Below, in pieces: positions 1 through 10,831 of a stretch of 64,000 nucleotides of DNA. Under the pieces are notes generated by a model. The model saw only the letters and a list, made by a program, of their open reading frames with translations, did not search any database and was not told the DNA's origin. A program made the position numbers and the translations under genes. The stretch lies in assembly GCF_905220365.1 (NCBI RefSeq), contig NC_061139.1, positions 10,811,001-10,875,000 of the forward strand, given 5' to 3'. Numbering within the stretch: the first letter of the stretch is position 1; the number at the start of each line of letters is the position of its first letter. The stretch comes from Vanessa cardui. Its lineage: Eukaryota > Arthropoda > Insecta > Lepidoptera > Nymphalidae.

Positions 1-838
1 ACGAAATAAAATCTTTAATGGTATCATGTTTCAAACTCAGTAATTGAATTTGAAATACCGTTCTCTCTTTTCCGTTTGGTATTTCGCCCATTAAAATCAT
101 CCCATTGGGTGTAACGAGTATAGCTGAATACGAAATAAACAGTTAAATTTACTTCCGATATAAATTTACGATTTTTATTGGGATTCAAAATTTTTACTTC
201 AAACATTTTCTTTATTTTAATTTTACTTACGTAACTGAAGATAATTATTAACAATTTATAAACTAAGTAATACCACTATTTTGATATCGAGGTTACTTTT
301 CAATACTTTAAATAAAGATTTTAAAAAAATAACAGGGTCAATTTTGGGACACATGTTCTTATTGCCACCCATTGTCATATACGTTTTATAAATTGGTTAT
401 ATTTTTTTCTTATGAAAATAGATATGTTATTTAAAATACAATAATACCGTGATCAATTCATTGTGTCACAAATTTGAAATTACTATAGTTTTTCAAGATA
501 CGATTCTTTGTAACGTCTACAAATGCTGATCCTAAATTCAATTTTAATTTTTGACTGTCATTGTGGCCAAAAAGGTTCATATAAGACGACATCATCGATC
601 GTCATTTATCGTCGAGAATGTTTGCCTTTTATTTTAAAGTAATTAAACATAAATACTAATCGATATGGTAAATACATAATCTTCATTAGCGACTGTTGTC
701 GAGTAATAAAGCGTATCCTTATCTGACGTTAATGGTGCTTCGCTATATAGAGCGACATATGACCCCCACTTGAATAGCTCTATATGATCCTTTTGGATGT
801 CCGCCAAGCATTTGTTTATATACGCGTTTGTTTAATAC
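1..838. other. Unique AT-rich DNA, no gene seen
   Basis: I see no exon, RNA gene or known repeat here. Open stretches are short and of low complexity. Confidence 0.5.
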
Positions 839-1182
839 CTCGTAGGTCTAGTGGCTAGATTGTAAAGTTTGCAGATCTTGAGCAGTCTTGGTGGTAGGGC
901 TTTGTGCAAGCCCGTCTGGGTAGGTACCACCCAGTCATCAGTTATTCTACCGCCAAATAACAGTACTCAGTATTGTTGTGTTCCGGTTTGAAGGTTGAGT
1001 GAGCCAGTGTAACTATGGGCACAAAGGACATAACATCTTATTTCCCAAGGTTGGTGGCACATTGACGATGTAAGGAATAGTTAATATTTCTTACAGCGTC
1101 ATTGTCTATGGGTGATGGTGACCACTTACCATCAGGTGGCAAAAAAGTCCCGGTTCGGGTCGAGAAAATTAATTTGATTTTA
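839..1182 (+). repeat. SINE-C copy split by a family B insertion
   Basis: The tRNA-like head, with A-box word TCTAGTGGCT, runs from 839 to about 887. Its continuation, with a B-box-like GGTTCGGGTC, resumes near 1147. A family B element lies between the two internal promoter boxes, so the SINE was there first. The same head recurs near 1985 and 3306. The word AGTC sits on both sides of the insertion and may be a short target duplication. Confidence 0.5.
888..1147 (+). repeat. Family B repeat, nested in SINE-C
   Basis: The copy begins TTGGTGGTAGGGCTTTG and runs through the conserved central block to the terminal ACCATCAGGTGG word. The last stretch of the consensus is missing and is replaced by a short run of A. 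The 5' head can fold as in other copies: GGTGGTA with TACCACC, and GGGCTT with AAGCCC. Confidence 0.8.
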
Positions 1183-1984
1183 ACTGACATTAGTCATTAT
1201 TCCTAATATTTCTCAAATGGAATGGATGTTTGATCAATTGAACTATGATAACATCTCCCTCTTAGTTTGATTTCATTGTTTATTACAAGACAACGTCAGG
1301 TAAGCTTTCTTAAGCGCGTATACAAACAGAAACTCAACCGAAACCAAAAAAGGAACACTATTTATTTGTATAAAGCTCAATGTAAGCGGATTGTCGTACA
1401 GTTCGCAGTGCAATGAAAAATGCTCAATACTTATACAGTCGCGGTTCAATCACTGACGATTTTTCTTTTTGTCTATGAACCGAGGAAATCTTCGATAGCA
1501 TTTTTGGCGGTTGGATTTTGTTTGAATAGTATTCAAGGGGGATACTGTAAAGAGTCCGGTTGTTGTTTACTTCAAACATTTATTTTCTACGTGTTCGTTC
1601 AATCGTACTTCGTTTTAACATTTGTTTTAGTCTATGAATTTTTCGACTGTAATGTGCTGATGTTTTTTGCCCTTTTGAACGTTACCTTTGTTCTAAAGCA
1701 TAACTGGTAAAATAACAATACAATAACATTATTTATGATGAAGCAAATTATGACGTAGTTCGTATAAATGAAAACTATCGTGACGTACAAAAAGGGGCTG
1801 ATGTCCAAATTTGTTACTTTATCTTAATCTAAAAAAAAATAAGTAACTTGATTTTTTTTTAAATTATAACTATATGCGTACTCTTTACTACGTTAATATA
1901 AAACTGCCACTATTAAATAAGTCTTGTTACAGTACATATGCAAATACTCACTAAACATTGGGCATACGCGATGGTAAGGCTTCG
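1183..1984. other. Unique DNA with one hydrophobic open frame
   Basis: There is no recognised repeat. A 96-codon ATG frame on + (1420-1710) is described separately. The rest shows only AT-rich sequence with no convincing splice signal. Confidence 0.4.
1420..1710 (+). CDS. Questionable 96-aa hydrophobic ORF
   Basis: The frame opens at an ATG and codes for a hydrophobic peptide rich in F, L, V and C, with two or three possible membrane segments. A TATAAAG word at about 1369-1375 lies some 45 bases upstream of the ATG. I recognise no family. The hydrophobic character may simply follow from T-rich codons on this strand, and a 96-codon frame is not unusual by chance in 64 kb. There is no neighbouring exon to support it. 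I list it only because the TATA-like word is suitably placed. Most likely it is not a gene. Confidence 0.12.
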   Translation: MLNTYTVAVQSLTIFLFVYEPRKSSIAFLAVGFCLNSIQGGYCKESGCCLLQTFIFYVFVQSYFVLTFVLVYEFFDCNVLMFFALLNVTFVLKHNW

Positions 1985-2110
1985 CAATTGCCTCATTAGT
2001 CTAGTGGCTTAAAAACTTGCAGATTCCGATGTCAAAGTTTAAACTTCCGGGTCAAACCGATAAAAGTTACCGGGCGTTTTCGTTGGAACTAATGAACCAA
2101 TGTAATGACA
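1985..2110 (+). repeat. SINE-C relic
   Basis: It has the head word GTCTAGTGGCTTAAAAACTT, a diverged B-box (GGGTCAAACC), and the family continuation with AAAGTTACCGGGCGTTTTCG. The 3' part is short and decayed. Confidence 0.55.
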
Positions 2111-2514
2111 AAACTCTTAACCACCTGTAATGCATTGTTGGTAAAAATAATGAGGAAAAACAAGCCAGAAGCTTAAATATTTATGATAAGGCATCATGTT
2201 ACCCATTTATACAACATGTCATTTATTGTATTTTACCACAGTATTCAAATTACTTGTTAGTGATGTGCGTCACCAGCCAAATGTAATGGAAATTTATTGA
2301 ACACATATTGTAAACGACTTCAAACATAATATTATTGTGTGTGTATAAATCCACTAATGAGTGACAGATACAATAGCTCGCTTTTCGTGGAATTTAATAT
2401 TGTTGCTCAATAATATATATACGTTTTAATAAATAGGAAAAACGTCGTTTTCGTAAGATATGAAAGGAAGAAATAAATATTTATTTAGGACACAACGCAA
2501 TTATAAAAATAAAA
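2111..2514. other. Unique AT-rich DNA
   Basis: No gene or repeat was recognised between the SINE-C relic and the next SINE-M. Confidence 0.45.
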
Positions 2515-2812
2515 GTATGTAAAGTAACAGCCCGTATATTTCCCACTGCTGGACTAAGGCCTCTTCTCATATTGAGGAGAGAGTTTGGAACATATTCCAC
2601 CATGCTGTTCCAATGCGGGTTTGTGGAATGCACATGTAGCAGAATTTCGATAAAATTAGACACATGCAGGTTTCCTCACGATATTTTCCTTCATTGCCGA
2701 GCACAAGATCAATTATAAATCCAATTAAGCACATATATATAGTGGTGCTTGCCTGGGTTTGGACATGCAATCATCGGTTAAGATGCACGCGTTCTAACCC
2801 AGTAGCCATCTC
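2515..2812 (-). repeat. SINE-M (Metulj-like), near full length
   Basis: Read on the minus strand it has a tRNA-like head (diverged here), the core words CATCGTGAGGAAACC (one base changed), ATTCTGCCACATGTG and CCCGCATTGGAACAGC with small changes, and the terminal CCCAGCAGTGGGAA block followed by a GTAA-type tail. The B-box region is altered (the consensus GGTTCAAACCC is damaged). Apparent antisense open frames here are by-products of the repeat. Confidence 0.85.
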
Positions 2813-3149
2813 TTGCTAAACAGGTGTACCATTCAGATTTCAAGTTGGGATTCAAAAACTCAACGCCGATTTTCAATAGTATCCTATTATGCTCTACTTT
2901 GCTTTATTCAATTTTTTATCAGAACTATTAAAATAAACCGCTTAATTTTTGATTCTATATTTAATAATTGTGCTATTGAATTATCATAGCCAATTAGTGT
3001 CGGTTTTATTAAGTAATAAAATCAATTATTGTATAATTAGTATTAAATTATGTGACGCTACATCCGGCCTACATTCAATATATTTGTCATTTGAAACGTT
3101 TGAGTTTATGTTATTATATATTTATCATTATAAATGCATATATACGTAT
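2813..3149. other. Unique AT-rich DNA
   Basis: No gene or repeat was recognised. Confidence 0.4.
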
Positions 3150-3290
3150 ATAGAAAGAGAAAAAGACGAAATGGTTAGAAATAATGTTACTTGTGACATG
3201 AAGTCCGACAGAGAAGTATGGAAAAAGAAGACATGCTGACCCTGACCCCAAATCAAATTGGGATAAAGGCCGATGGTTGATGATAAGAGA
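3150..3290 (+). mobile_element. 5'-truncated LINE 3' end, family 1
   Basis: On + the sequence translates as KDEMVRNNVTCDMKSDREVW, followed by KKKTC and a stop. This is the C-terminal tail type seen in lepidopteran reverse-transcriptase ORFs. A second copy at 36503-36625 has the related VKDDMAGNNFTCEMTSDREL, which shows that this is a repeat family and not a unique exon. Downstream is a GATGATAAGA/GAGAGA tail. Only the last 40 or so codons are present. The exact clade is uncertain. Confidence 0.65.
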
Positions 3291-3302
3291 GAGAGAGCGC
3301 GC

Positions 3303-3445
3303 AAAAAACCTCGCCGGTCTAGTGGCTTGCATTAAACGTTGGACACACTGAGTTCAAAGTCCTGCGATGAAATGTTCAATTAAAATAATTTGTCGATAAA
3401 AATCAATAGCAGCTCTTAGTCTGAAAGTGTTTAAAGTATTGGAAA
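3303..3445 (+). repeat. SINE-C relic
   Basis: Its head is CCTCGCCGGTCTAGTGGCTT, followed by diverged B-box and body words (CAGCTCTTAGTCTGAAAGTG). It is the third member of the family within 2.6 kb. Confidence 0.5.
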
Positions 3446-4989
3446 GATGCCAATGGTATAAAAATGTCAGGTGTGTATTTAATATGTATCAAAAAAATTA
3501 TAATATATTACACATTTAACATATTAATTTCGTAGCAAGTAATGCTAATATGAAGGATTTTTTTTACAAATATTCTTAAGTATATCCACAGAATGACTAC
3601 ATTTTCCAACCGCCCCTTTGTTTACGCTGTAATTTAAAAACGTGATTCAATTCCGATGCACTCTAAAAATAGGAAGCGACGAAAGCGCTTAAAGTAGTTT
3701 GAAAGAGTGAATTAAAATTTGCATAATACTCGTATCTCGCTACCGTCGACGGAATATGCTTTGACGAAATATTTCGAAGCTCACCATCCCAGATATTTAT
3801 TTACCTGCCGTACTAAACGAGAAAATAAAACGGAGAAACGCGAGAAATTTGAGAAAATAGAGAAATCCATTCATCAAAGGGACGCCCAAAAATACCAACG
3901 AATGTTACACTTGCAGTACGCCTGTACCTGTGCCTTTGATTCGAGGATTTTTGTAACAAACACTTGAAAAATGTTTCGTATAATTAATTCGAGTCCGGTT
4001 ACCGTGAACGTAGAAATGGGATATTTTCCACGTGAAAATGAAATGTATGAAACGAGAATAATTCGCGTGTTGGGTTCACGTCTTCCTTTTATAATTTTTA
4101 ATTAATTTATTGCATACAAAGAATAATTTTACACGTTGTACTGTTATAATGCAAGGAACACTGTTGTATTTTATTACATAAACACAATCTTGCATATAAA
4201 TAATTTGCCATCTTTATTCGCTCTGGACTAGTACCGATAATTATTTGACGTCACCAGTGTATTTTTTCTTATACCGACTTACAAATAACGAATCTGACTA
4301 TCTGTTCCTCGAAGTACAACGACTTCGATTTGGTATGGAGCTTCCTAATAAAATATTAATTATAAATAATTCGATACTCTTCTCAGTGAGAGAATAATAT
4401 CATCTTCATCGTATACCGGTCAATGACCCAGCCCATTCATCAGTGTTAAATCGCTGCTTACGTCAATCTCTTACAGATATTTGCAAAAAGAAACTTGACC
4501 ACTTGACTTCCGTTTCAAGCTGGCTTCGAGCTTTATAAGCAATGCCAACAATGCGGTTAAATACAACATATAAAAACGTAATAAATTGTACCAATTTTCA
4601 AGAGAAAAACTAAAACATAAATTTAACTAAATCCGTTTGTCTGGAAACCCCATTCCGTGGACGATTAGAATGCTTGGAAGGTTTTCTGGAGCAATACGAA
4701 GTACGATACTAATTGCTTTAACGTTTTGAATGTACCGCGTACATTTGTTTTGTATTCAAATAATTTGTACATTAATCTTTTTATTTGTATATTTTAATTT
4801 AGAATTTGTATTATCCAGACATTTATTTGTAATGAAGCCTTAATATAAGACTATCAATGGAAAAATTTAGTTTTTCATAATATACTTATTTTTTCAATTT
4901 AGTAAGCGACTTTGGTCTTGTTAAAATTATAATGTAAGTTTCGATAAAAGTGTTCTATCTAAATTATATTTTAAAAACTGTTACTTTAA
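3446..4989. other. Unique DNA with a GC-richer island (about 3600-3970)
   Basis: No repeat was recognised. Between about 3600 and 3970 the sequence is more complex and GC-richer than its flanks (words such as GTCGACGG and GGGACGCCC) and lacks convincing splice sites, so it may be a regulatory island. The remainder is AT-rich. Confidence 0.35.
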
Positions 4990-4990
4990 A

Positions 4991-5053
4991 CTATTCCTTT
5001 TTTTCAGGTAAGTGCTGTTTCATCCTTCACGCTAAAAGCTTCATTGTGTAAGT
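4991..5053 (+). promoter_or_regulatory. Candidate recursive splice site (ratchet point) with RS-exon
   Basis: A pyrimidine tract and acceptor (CTATTCCTTTTTTTCAG, 4991-5007) is joined without a gap to a perfect donor GTAAGT (5008-5013). A second perfect GTAAGT lies at 5048-5053 and would define a 40-nt exon, 5008-5047. This is the structure of a zero-length exon that regenerates a donor after the first splice, with a cryptic downstream exon that can help its recognition. Such sites occur in very long introns of insects and vertebrates. The surrounding DNA is not a recognised repeat. A similar arrangement lies at 63222-63288. Confidence 0.45.
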
Positions 5054-5210
5054 CGCTTCATTTCTAAATATAGTAGTCTAGAAGTGAGAAATTATTTATT
5101 ACTTTAATGTAAATATTCATCTTAGGCGGCAGCCTGATACTCGTGTAATATTATCAATAAATAACACTGATTGTGTTTACTTCGATTCATGTAAACTGTT
5201 AGTCAATATT
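5054..5210. other. Unique DNA downstream of the ratchet candidate
   Basis: It is AT-rich with no feature recognised. Confidence 0.35.
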
Positions 5211-5395
5211 AAATAAAAATCCTGTGTGCGTGTGTTCGTTAGTCTTCTATGCTTGAACGGCTTGACCGATTTCTTTAGTTTTTCACAACTGAAAATACTA
5301 CCGATAGTACTTAATAACAAAATGGCTCCGAATTATACTTGGACCCGAGGTAGAGTTGCCGGCATCCAGATTCCGACAACGTATTAATTTTAAGT
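5211..5395 (+). repeat. Possible Helitron-like relic
   Basis: The opening AAAATCCTGTGTGCGTGTG and the phrase CTTGACCGATTTCTTTAG resemble 5' parts of lepidopteran Helitrons, with a GC-richer end near 5355-5385. No clean TC start or CTAG end is visible, so this is a weak call. Confidence 0.25.
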
Positions 5396-7416
5396 ACATA
5401 TTCAATTCTACACAAAAAGAAAACAAATACAATTTTTTTAATGAATTATTTATTTATCTACATGGTGAAGGGAGTATTAAATGCTACATAAATAAACAAG
5501 TGAAATGAAAAAATGACAAACGGCATATATGATTACAGTCGATTAAATTTTATTATATAACCGATTCTATTCATCGCATGTCGCAACTACTAAACAAATT
5601 TAAATACTGATTATGTAAATAGTTCTAGACAAGCGTGACACTTCAGCGCGACCCATCGCCACGTCAGCAATGCTCTGTATATCAGGCACGCTTGACTCGC
5701 TGTCAGACCGATATAGAATTGTATATTTAGATTTCATAAGCGTTAAAATTCTTTCATGCCTTTAAAATACTTTGATAAAATCAAATATGATTTAATGCAT
5801 TAACTGTTTAGTCACAATTAGACACTATTTGTACTTGTTTGTGGTCTCTATACATAAATTAATCTATGTTGTAAATTAATTAATTTGTTTGTATCGTATG
5901 CATTCTTAATTTGAAATTTTAATCATTCGTTTATCTGTGTTGATTTTAATGACAGGAAAATTAAAGGGCAACGAGGCGTAATGGTAAATAGTTTAAAAAA
6001 TAAACACACGCAAAGCAACAAGATAGTTTTAAAAAAATCAATGAGGTAAAAGCAATTATTATTATACATCAATGACTAAGCAATTCTCTACAACAAATGC
6101 CATTAGGAAGCAATAAGTACATATTGGCAGACCGTAACTCGTTTCATACTGTAACTAAAATTATCTTCACAAAAATATCAGTTTGCAGCGTATAAAGTGA
6201 CTAACGAGCGCACCATTCGATCACCACTAATGTCATGAACAGAGGACGGTGTTTAATATAAGCGATTGTGGTCTATAACTGTCTATTGAACCACTGAAAT
6301 CCATCACGTTATGTGATATATAGTGAGGAGATTTTGACAACGGAATACCTAATAAAAACGAAATCTGTCTTAATATATCAAGAGTACTTATTACTTTTCA
6401 AACTTGGGTATATATAGTCAATACTTTTTCATCTAACGCATTATTTTATTTCGAACATAATTGGGGATGATATGTTACGAATAAATGTCGAATTTTACTT
6501 TTGCATATTGCTAATATATACTTTTGTTTCTGTATGATACTTTTTTCACAGACGTGCTATCTGTTCTCTTTTTTCATTATATTAGCTTCAATTGTTAATA
6601 TATTGTATTATCTTAATGTGCCTGCTTCTTTTGTCAGGCAGCATCAACTATAAGCATTTGCAAAATTTACTAAAAAAACTCATTTCAAAAATCTGTTTTA
6701 GGTAAAGTATTTTTATTAAAATTTCGGAAAATTATAAAAAAAATTAAAATATATTTATTCAGCTTATTTCGTCTAAACATTAAATTTCAAATTATTCATT
6801 TCAATGTAAATTTCAAAAATTCATGTTATAGTTATTTATTATAAAAGTTATACCATCGACTTATCACTAAACACTTAAAAATAATCTTTATATGTAGGTT
6901 TAAACAACATTATTAAGGGTATAACGTATTATCAATATTCTAACGAATTCAACTTCGCTAATGAGACACTAACATTACACAAAGGATATACTATCCTATA
7001 GTTCCCATGGTTAGGGTATAAGATATTATGCCATCTAAGGCAGCAGTAGTACATTCAATCTTTAGTACGAATATGTATAAGTAATGGTAATGATCTATTA
7101 ATATAGAAACATAATAATATATCGTCGTATAAACATGCAGTAGACACAACAGTTTAATCTTTCTCAAAACTGAGCTTTGTTTTAAATAAATGTACGCTCA
7201 GAGAAAGCGGCTTCCGTCAAAGAGTAAAAAGTAACGTTTTTGTATCGCTCCTCTTGCAATCTATCAAACTGTCTAAATTTTCTGCAACGTCGCTTCCAAG
7301 GCATCGTCTTTTACTAGAATAGGTATACAGAATCGTGAATCTAAAATCAGAAAATGACGTTCGATCTTTGGCTTTATTCTTAAAAAAATATTTATATATA
7401 TACATTTTTAATATTA
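5396..7416. other. About 2 kb of unique AT-rich DNA
   Basis: No gene or clear repeat was seen. A weak acceptor-donor fusion (TCTGTTTTAG then GTAAAG) lies at 6701/6702, and an acceptor-like TTTTTTCACAG at 6541-6551. Neither has a convincing partner. Confidence 0.4.
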
Positions 7417-7695
7417 CTTGATGGTAGGGCTTTGTGCAAGCCCGTCTGGGTAGGTACCACCCACTCATCAGTTATTCTACCGCCAAATAACAGTACTCAG
7501 TATTGTTGTGTTCCGGTTTGATGGGTGAGTGAGCCAGTGTAACTGCAGGCACAAGGGACATAACAAGTTAGTTCCCAAGGTTGATGACACATTGACGATG
7601 TAAGGAATAGTTAATATTTCTTTCAGCGTCATTGTCTATGGGTGATGGTCACCACTTACCATCAGGTGGTCCACCTGCTCGTCCACCAACCTATT
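7417..7695 (+). repeat. Family B repeat, near full length
   Basis: It runs from ACTTGATGGTAGGGCTTTG to TCGTCCACCAACCTATTTAA. All landmarks are present: the folded head, TACTCAGTATTGTTGTGTTC, GGGTGAGTGAGCCAGTGTAA, and the 3' hairpin formed by TGATGGT and ACCATCA. The A-rich tail is lost. Confidence 0.9.
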
Positions 7696-8039
7696 TAATT
7701 GTGTGTATTTAATGATTAAATATTATTTATGAGCCTAAATTAGTATAAATAGTATTTACCGTGTCTTGGAATGTGTTGAATTTTTTTTTTCTCAACTTTT
7801 TGTTTTATGTAGTCCTGTATATGCAATAGCGCTCTTGAGAGCTTACTTGGATTAAGAATTGAATGACGAAATGCTTACTTGAATTATATACATGTATAAC
7901 AATAACACTTTTGCAGAAATATAAAACACGTGTAAAATATAAAGTACCTACCATATCTACTGTGTATTCGTACTTGTAATTTACTTGTAAACAAGTTTTT
8001 TTTATATATCTTCTAAATCTGTGATACATTTAAAGTAAA
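7696..8039. other. Unique AT-rich DNA
   Basis: No feature was recognised. Confidence 0.4.
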
Positions 8040-8265
8040 TGAAAACTTCGGTCGCCCTGAATCTTTAAAGCGCAAAGCCTTTATAAAAGTTTAGAGGATA
8101 AAACGACGCCCATTCATTAAAGTTATGATAGCGTTTAAAGGCGTTCCCGTAAGATTTTCTTTCAACGGTGATATATTATCGCTGGCAAGTTGGCGAGGGT
8201 CCTTGCAGCGTTGAGCCGTTAAGTATCTTGCTCTTTTTATTGTATCGAAAAATTATCGAGCATTC
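8040..8265. promoter_or_regulatory. Unique GC-richer island, candidate regulatory DNA
   Basis: It is more complex than its flanks, with words such as GCAAGTTGGCGAGGGTCC and GGCGTTCCCGTAAG, is not repetitive in this window, and has no long open frame or paired splice sites. Calling it regulatory is inference from composition only. Confidence 0.25.
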
Positions 8266-9379
8266 ATTTTAAGAGAATGAACGAGTAATGAACGATCGTT
8301 GAAGTTTGTACATTAAATGGTTTATTGCGTGTTCGTGTCGTGTTGGTGCAAATTTATCATAATTCCTCTGTTTATGGTGAAAATGTATTGTTCGGCGATA
8401 AATATATTTTTCAAGTATTGTAAGGATTAATACTTGTCCGCGTAAATGTACCACTATAGATAATCGTAGCGCTCGTAGCTATACAGCTACTGCTTACGAG
8501 CGCGTAGCACCAGCGTAGAAGATCGTAGCGTTATATTATAGCTTGTGGTGTTATGTAAAGATTATCAGTTTCATTTCTATTAAGTGCATACAGTTTATAT
8601 GGCAAAAGGTATATGTTAAGTATAGGATCAAGCTTTTATTGGATACAGTTTAAGATAAACGCGTTTGTTGAGACGATTCGACCTTGCCTTCAAGATATTA
8701 TCGTCTGTACAAATAGTCATTCGTAGATTATTTTATAAATATCTGCTTTAAAGTTACAGAAGAGTAAAGTAACAAATGGTGTACATATTTTAAGAAATGC
8801 ATCTTTTTTTTTATAAAGTTAGTTCTCTGTATCAATATCACGTGTTTGCATTAATTTTGCATATGTTTAATATATTAACGCAATAATGTAAGCCGTTACA
8901 ATCCTAATGGCACAATCAAATGGTATTAACTCTAGCGTTCCACAGCTGTGTTGCCTACACGATGCTTGCAGTAATTATCACTGCGCCGGTAATACTAACT
9001 CGAATACAATACTTATAAATGTATCGAACATTGCAGATTTTTTAATTTAAAATACTTCAATCGGAACCCAATGAATTATTATAATGGTTTTGTAGATATT
9101 TTTGATTGGCGATAAATGTATGACTTTTTAAAATATGTAATCTTTACGCTTTAAAATTTACAGTGTGCGCCTATTGTAGCTTACCGATTCATCGGCACTC
9201 CGTGCCCTCATTTAATGTATTTATAATATAAATTTATCGTTCATAATGAAGCGATAAATTTATACGGAGTTAGAGTCTCTATTATAAATTTCGTCGGTCG
9301 GTCGACCCACGAATTTGTTTTCTTACATCCGTATAATGAAGGTATCTTAGCTGAAAAAAGGGCGAAATTAACGAGAGTA
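8266..9379. other. Unique DNA with a short inverted repeat
   Basis: Near 8466-8505 the arms CGCTCGTAGC and GCTTACGAGCG form an imperfect hairpin. Otherwise it is AT-rich sequence without a recognised gene or repeat. Confidence 0.35.
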
Positions 9380-9745
9380 CAAAGACAAAGATAGGGACAG
9401 TCGGATGCTGCTGGATACGGACAATTTGCAAACTCATTTGCGCTATTAATAAGTCCAACGTCAGCGACACTGAGCCAAGAACGCGGCCACAGCTCGCTTA
9501 TCACAGGTTTTTAATAGAGTCCTCGCTTTAAATAAAGGACGGTAGGACGGCAGATAAGGTTTTGTGACGTTGCCAACAGGTGTCGCCGGTGCCGATAAGA
9601 CTGAATAGTTTTTGCGGTATCGGTGTGCCGAGATAGCGGCGTGAATGGACGAACGGTAACGCACTTCGGAAGAGGGCCCGTGTCACGTCCTTAATGTTAA
9701 GTAAACTGCCTTTGTTACGCCTTGTGCTGTTGTCGGCCGCCACTC
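9380..9745. promoter_or_regulatory. GC-richer unique island with clustered GATA words
   Basis: Three GATA-type words lie within about 100 bases: CTTATC at 9497-9502, GATAAG at 9553-9558 and GATAAG at 9594-9599. The block is clearly GC-richer than its surroundings and present once. Overlapping open frames on minus (9241-9743) are short, share no family resemblance and lack splice-site support. I therefore favour conserved regulatory DNA over an exon. Confidence 0.35.
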
Positions 9746-10542
9746 GAAATGATAGATCATTTTTGTAAAACCTTTTTTTATTCTTTTTTATAATGACAAT
9801 ATATTATTTTTTGAGCGATAAAATTTTTTTTTAAGACGTATTTTAAAAAATATATAACAAAATATAGTTATATTAAATTCATTCATTTTATACTTTACGA
9901 TATGCACTAAAAACACAAAATGTATTTATTGTTCTTTTATCTTTTGTTCAATCATTAAAAACTAAACTTCTTACTAACTTCCACAGGAAAAACTAAACTA
10001 GAATATTTTAAAATAACCCTGTTAAGTTTTATGTATGGAATTTTCAATATTCTCCGTTGAATTGGCCACCCGACTGAAGAGTTCTTATATAATCGGCTGC
10101 AGCCTCCGAAGCGTCTCGAACGCTAATAATGAGAGTCCTCGAGAAACTTACCTCTAATACTGCTTTTAAAATGATTATCTACTTATAAATTGTCTTTTAA
10201 TGGTGGCCGTCTCCGTGTAATAGCTGTTTTACTATCGCTCCTAGAAGTAGTTTGCGGGCTTTTGTGTTTAAAATTTGCGGATTTTACTTCGACTTTATCG
10301 AAATAGCTTCGGATCACATTATGGGTTAATTTGAATTTCGTAGAGTACTGTTTATATTTTATAACATAGTTTTTTGTAATAGTAATGTTTGCTTGGCCAT
10401 TTTTACGTATTTATGTGTAATGTATTTCATGTATGTACAAGAAATAGGGTGTAGTTTATCTATATATGTACGTACTTTATAAAGCCGCTAGTCAAGTAAT
10501 TTGAATTTTGGATTTAAACCTTTCGTTAAATTTTGGGTTTAA
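9746..10542. other. Unique DNA, AT-rich then a mixed island (10060-10330)
   Basis: The first 300 bases are very AT-rich. From about 10060 the composition rises (TCGGCTGCAGCCTCCGAAGC). No exon was identified. Confidence 0.35.
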
Positions 10543-10831
10543 GCCTGTAAATTTCCCACTGCTGAGATAAGGCCTCCTCTTCCATTAAGCAGAGGGTTCG
10601 GAACATATTCCACCACGCTGTTCCAATGCGGGTTGGTGGAATGCACATGTGGCAGAATTTCGATGAAATTAAACACATGCAGGTTTCCTCACGATGTTTT
10701 CCTTCACCGCCGAGCACGAGATAAATTATAAACACAAATCAAGCACATATATATAGTGGTTCTTGCCTGGGTTTGAACCCGCAATCATCGGTTAAGATGC
10801 ACGTGTTCTAACCACTGGGCCATCTCAGCTC
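10543..10831 (-). repeat. SINE-M, full length
   Basis: On minus the head is GAGCTGAGATGGCCCAGTGG with a good A-box, and the B-box GGTTCAAACCC is intact. The body and the terminal CAGCAGTGGGAAATTTACAG block are complete. It resembles the copies at 36800 and 52208. Confidence 0.9.

Noticed and set aside
1290..1300. CAGGTAAG word as a ratchet or donor
   Set aside because: No pyrimidine tract precedes it (ACAAGACAACGTCAG) and no partner is near.
3280..3300. GAGAGA run
   Set aside because: It is a simple-sequence tail of a LINE end.
10526..10735. Open frame of about 70 codons on minus, with a peptide recurring near 2567, 36770, 52148, 56724 and 63141
   Set aside because: It is the antisense reading of SINE-M. 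The recurring peptide (for example WWNMFQTLSLME) tracks the repeat and shows no independent support as a gene.
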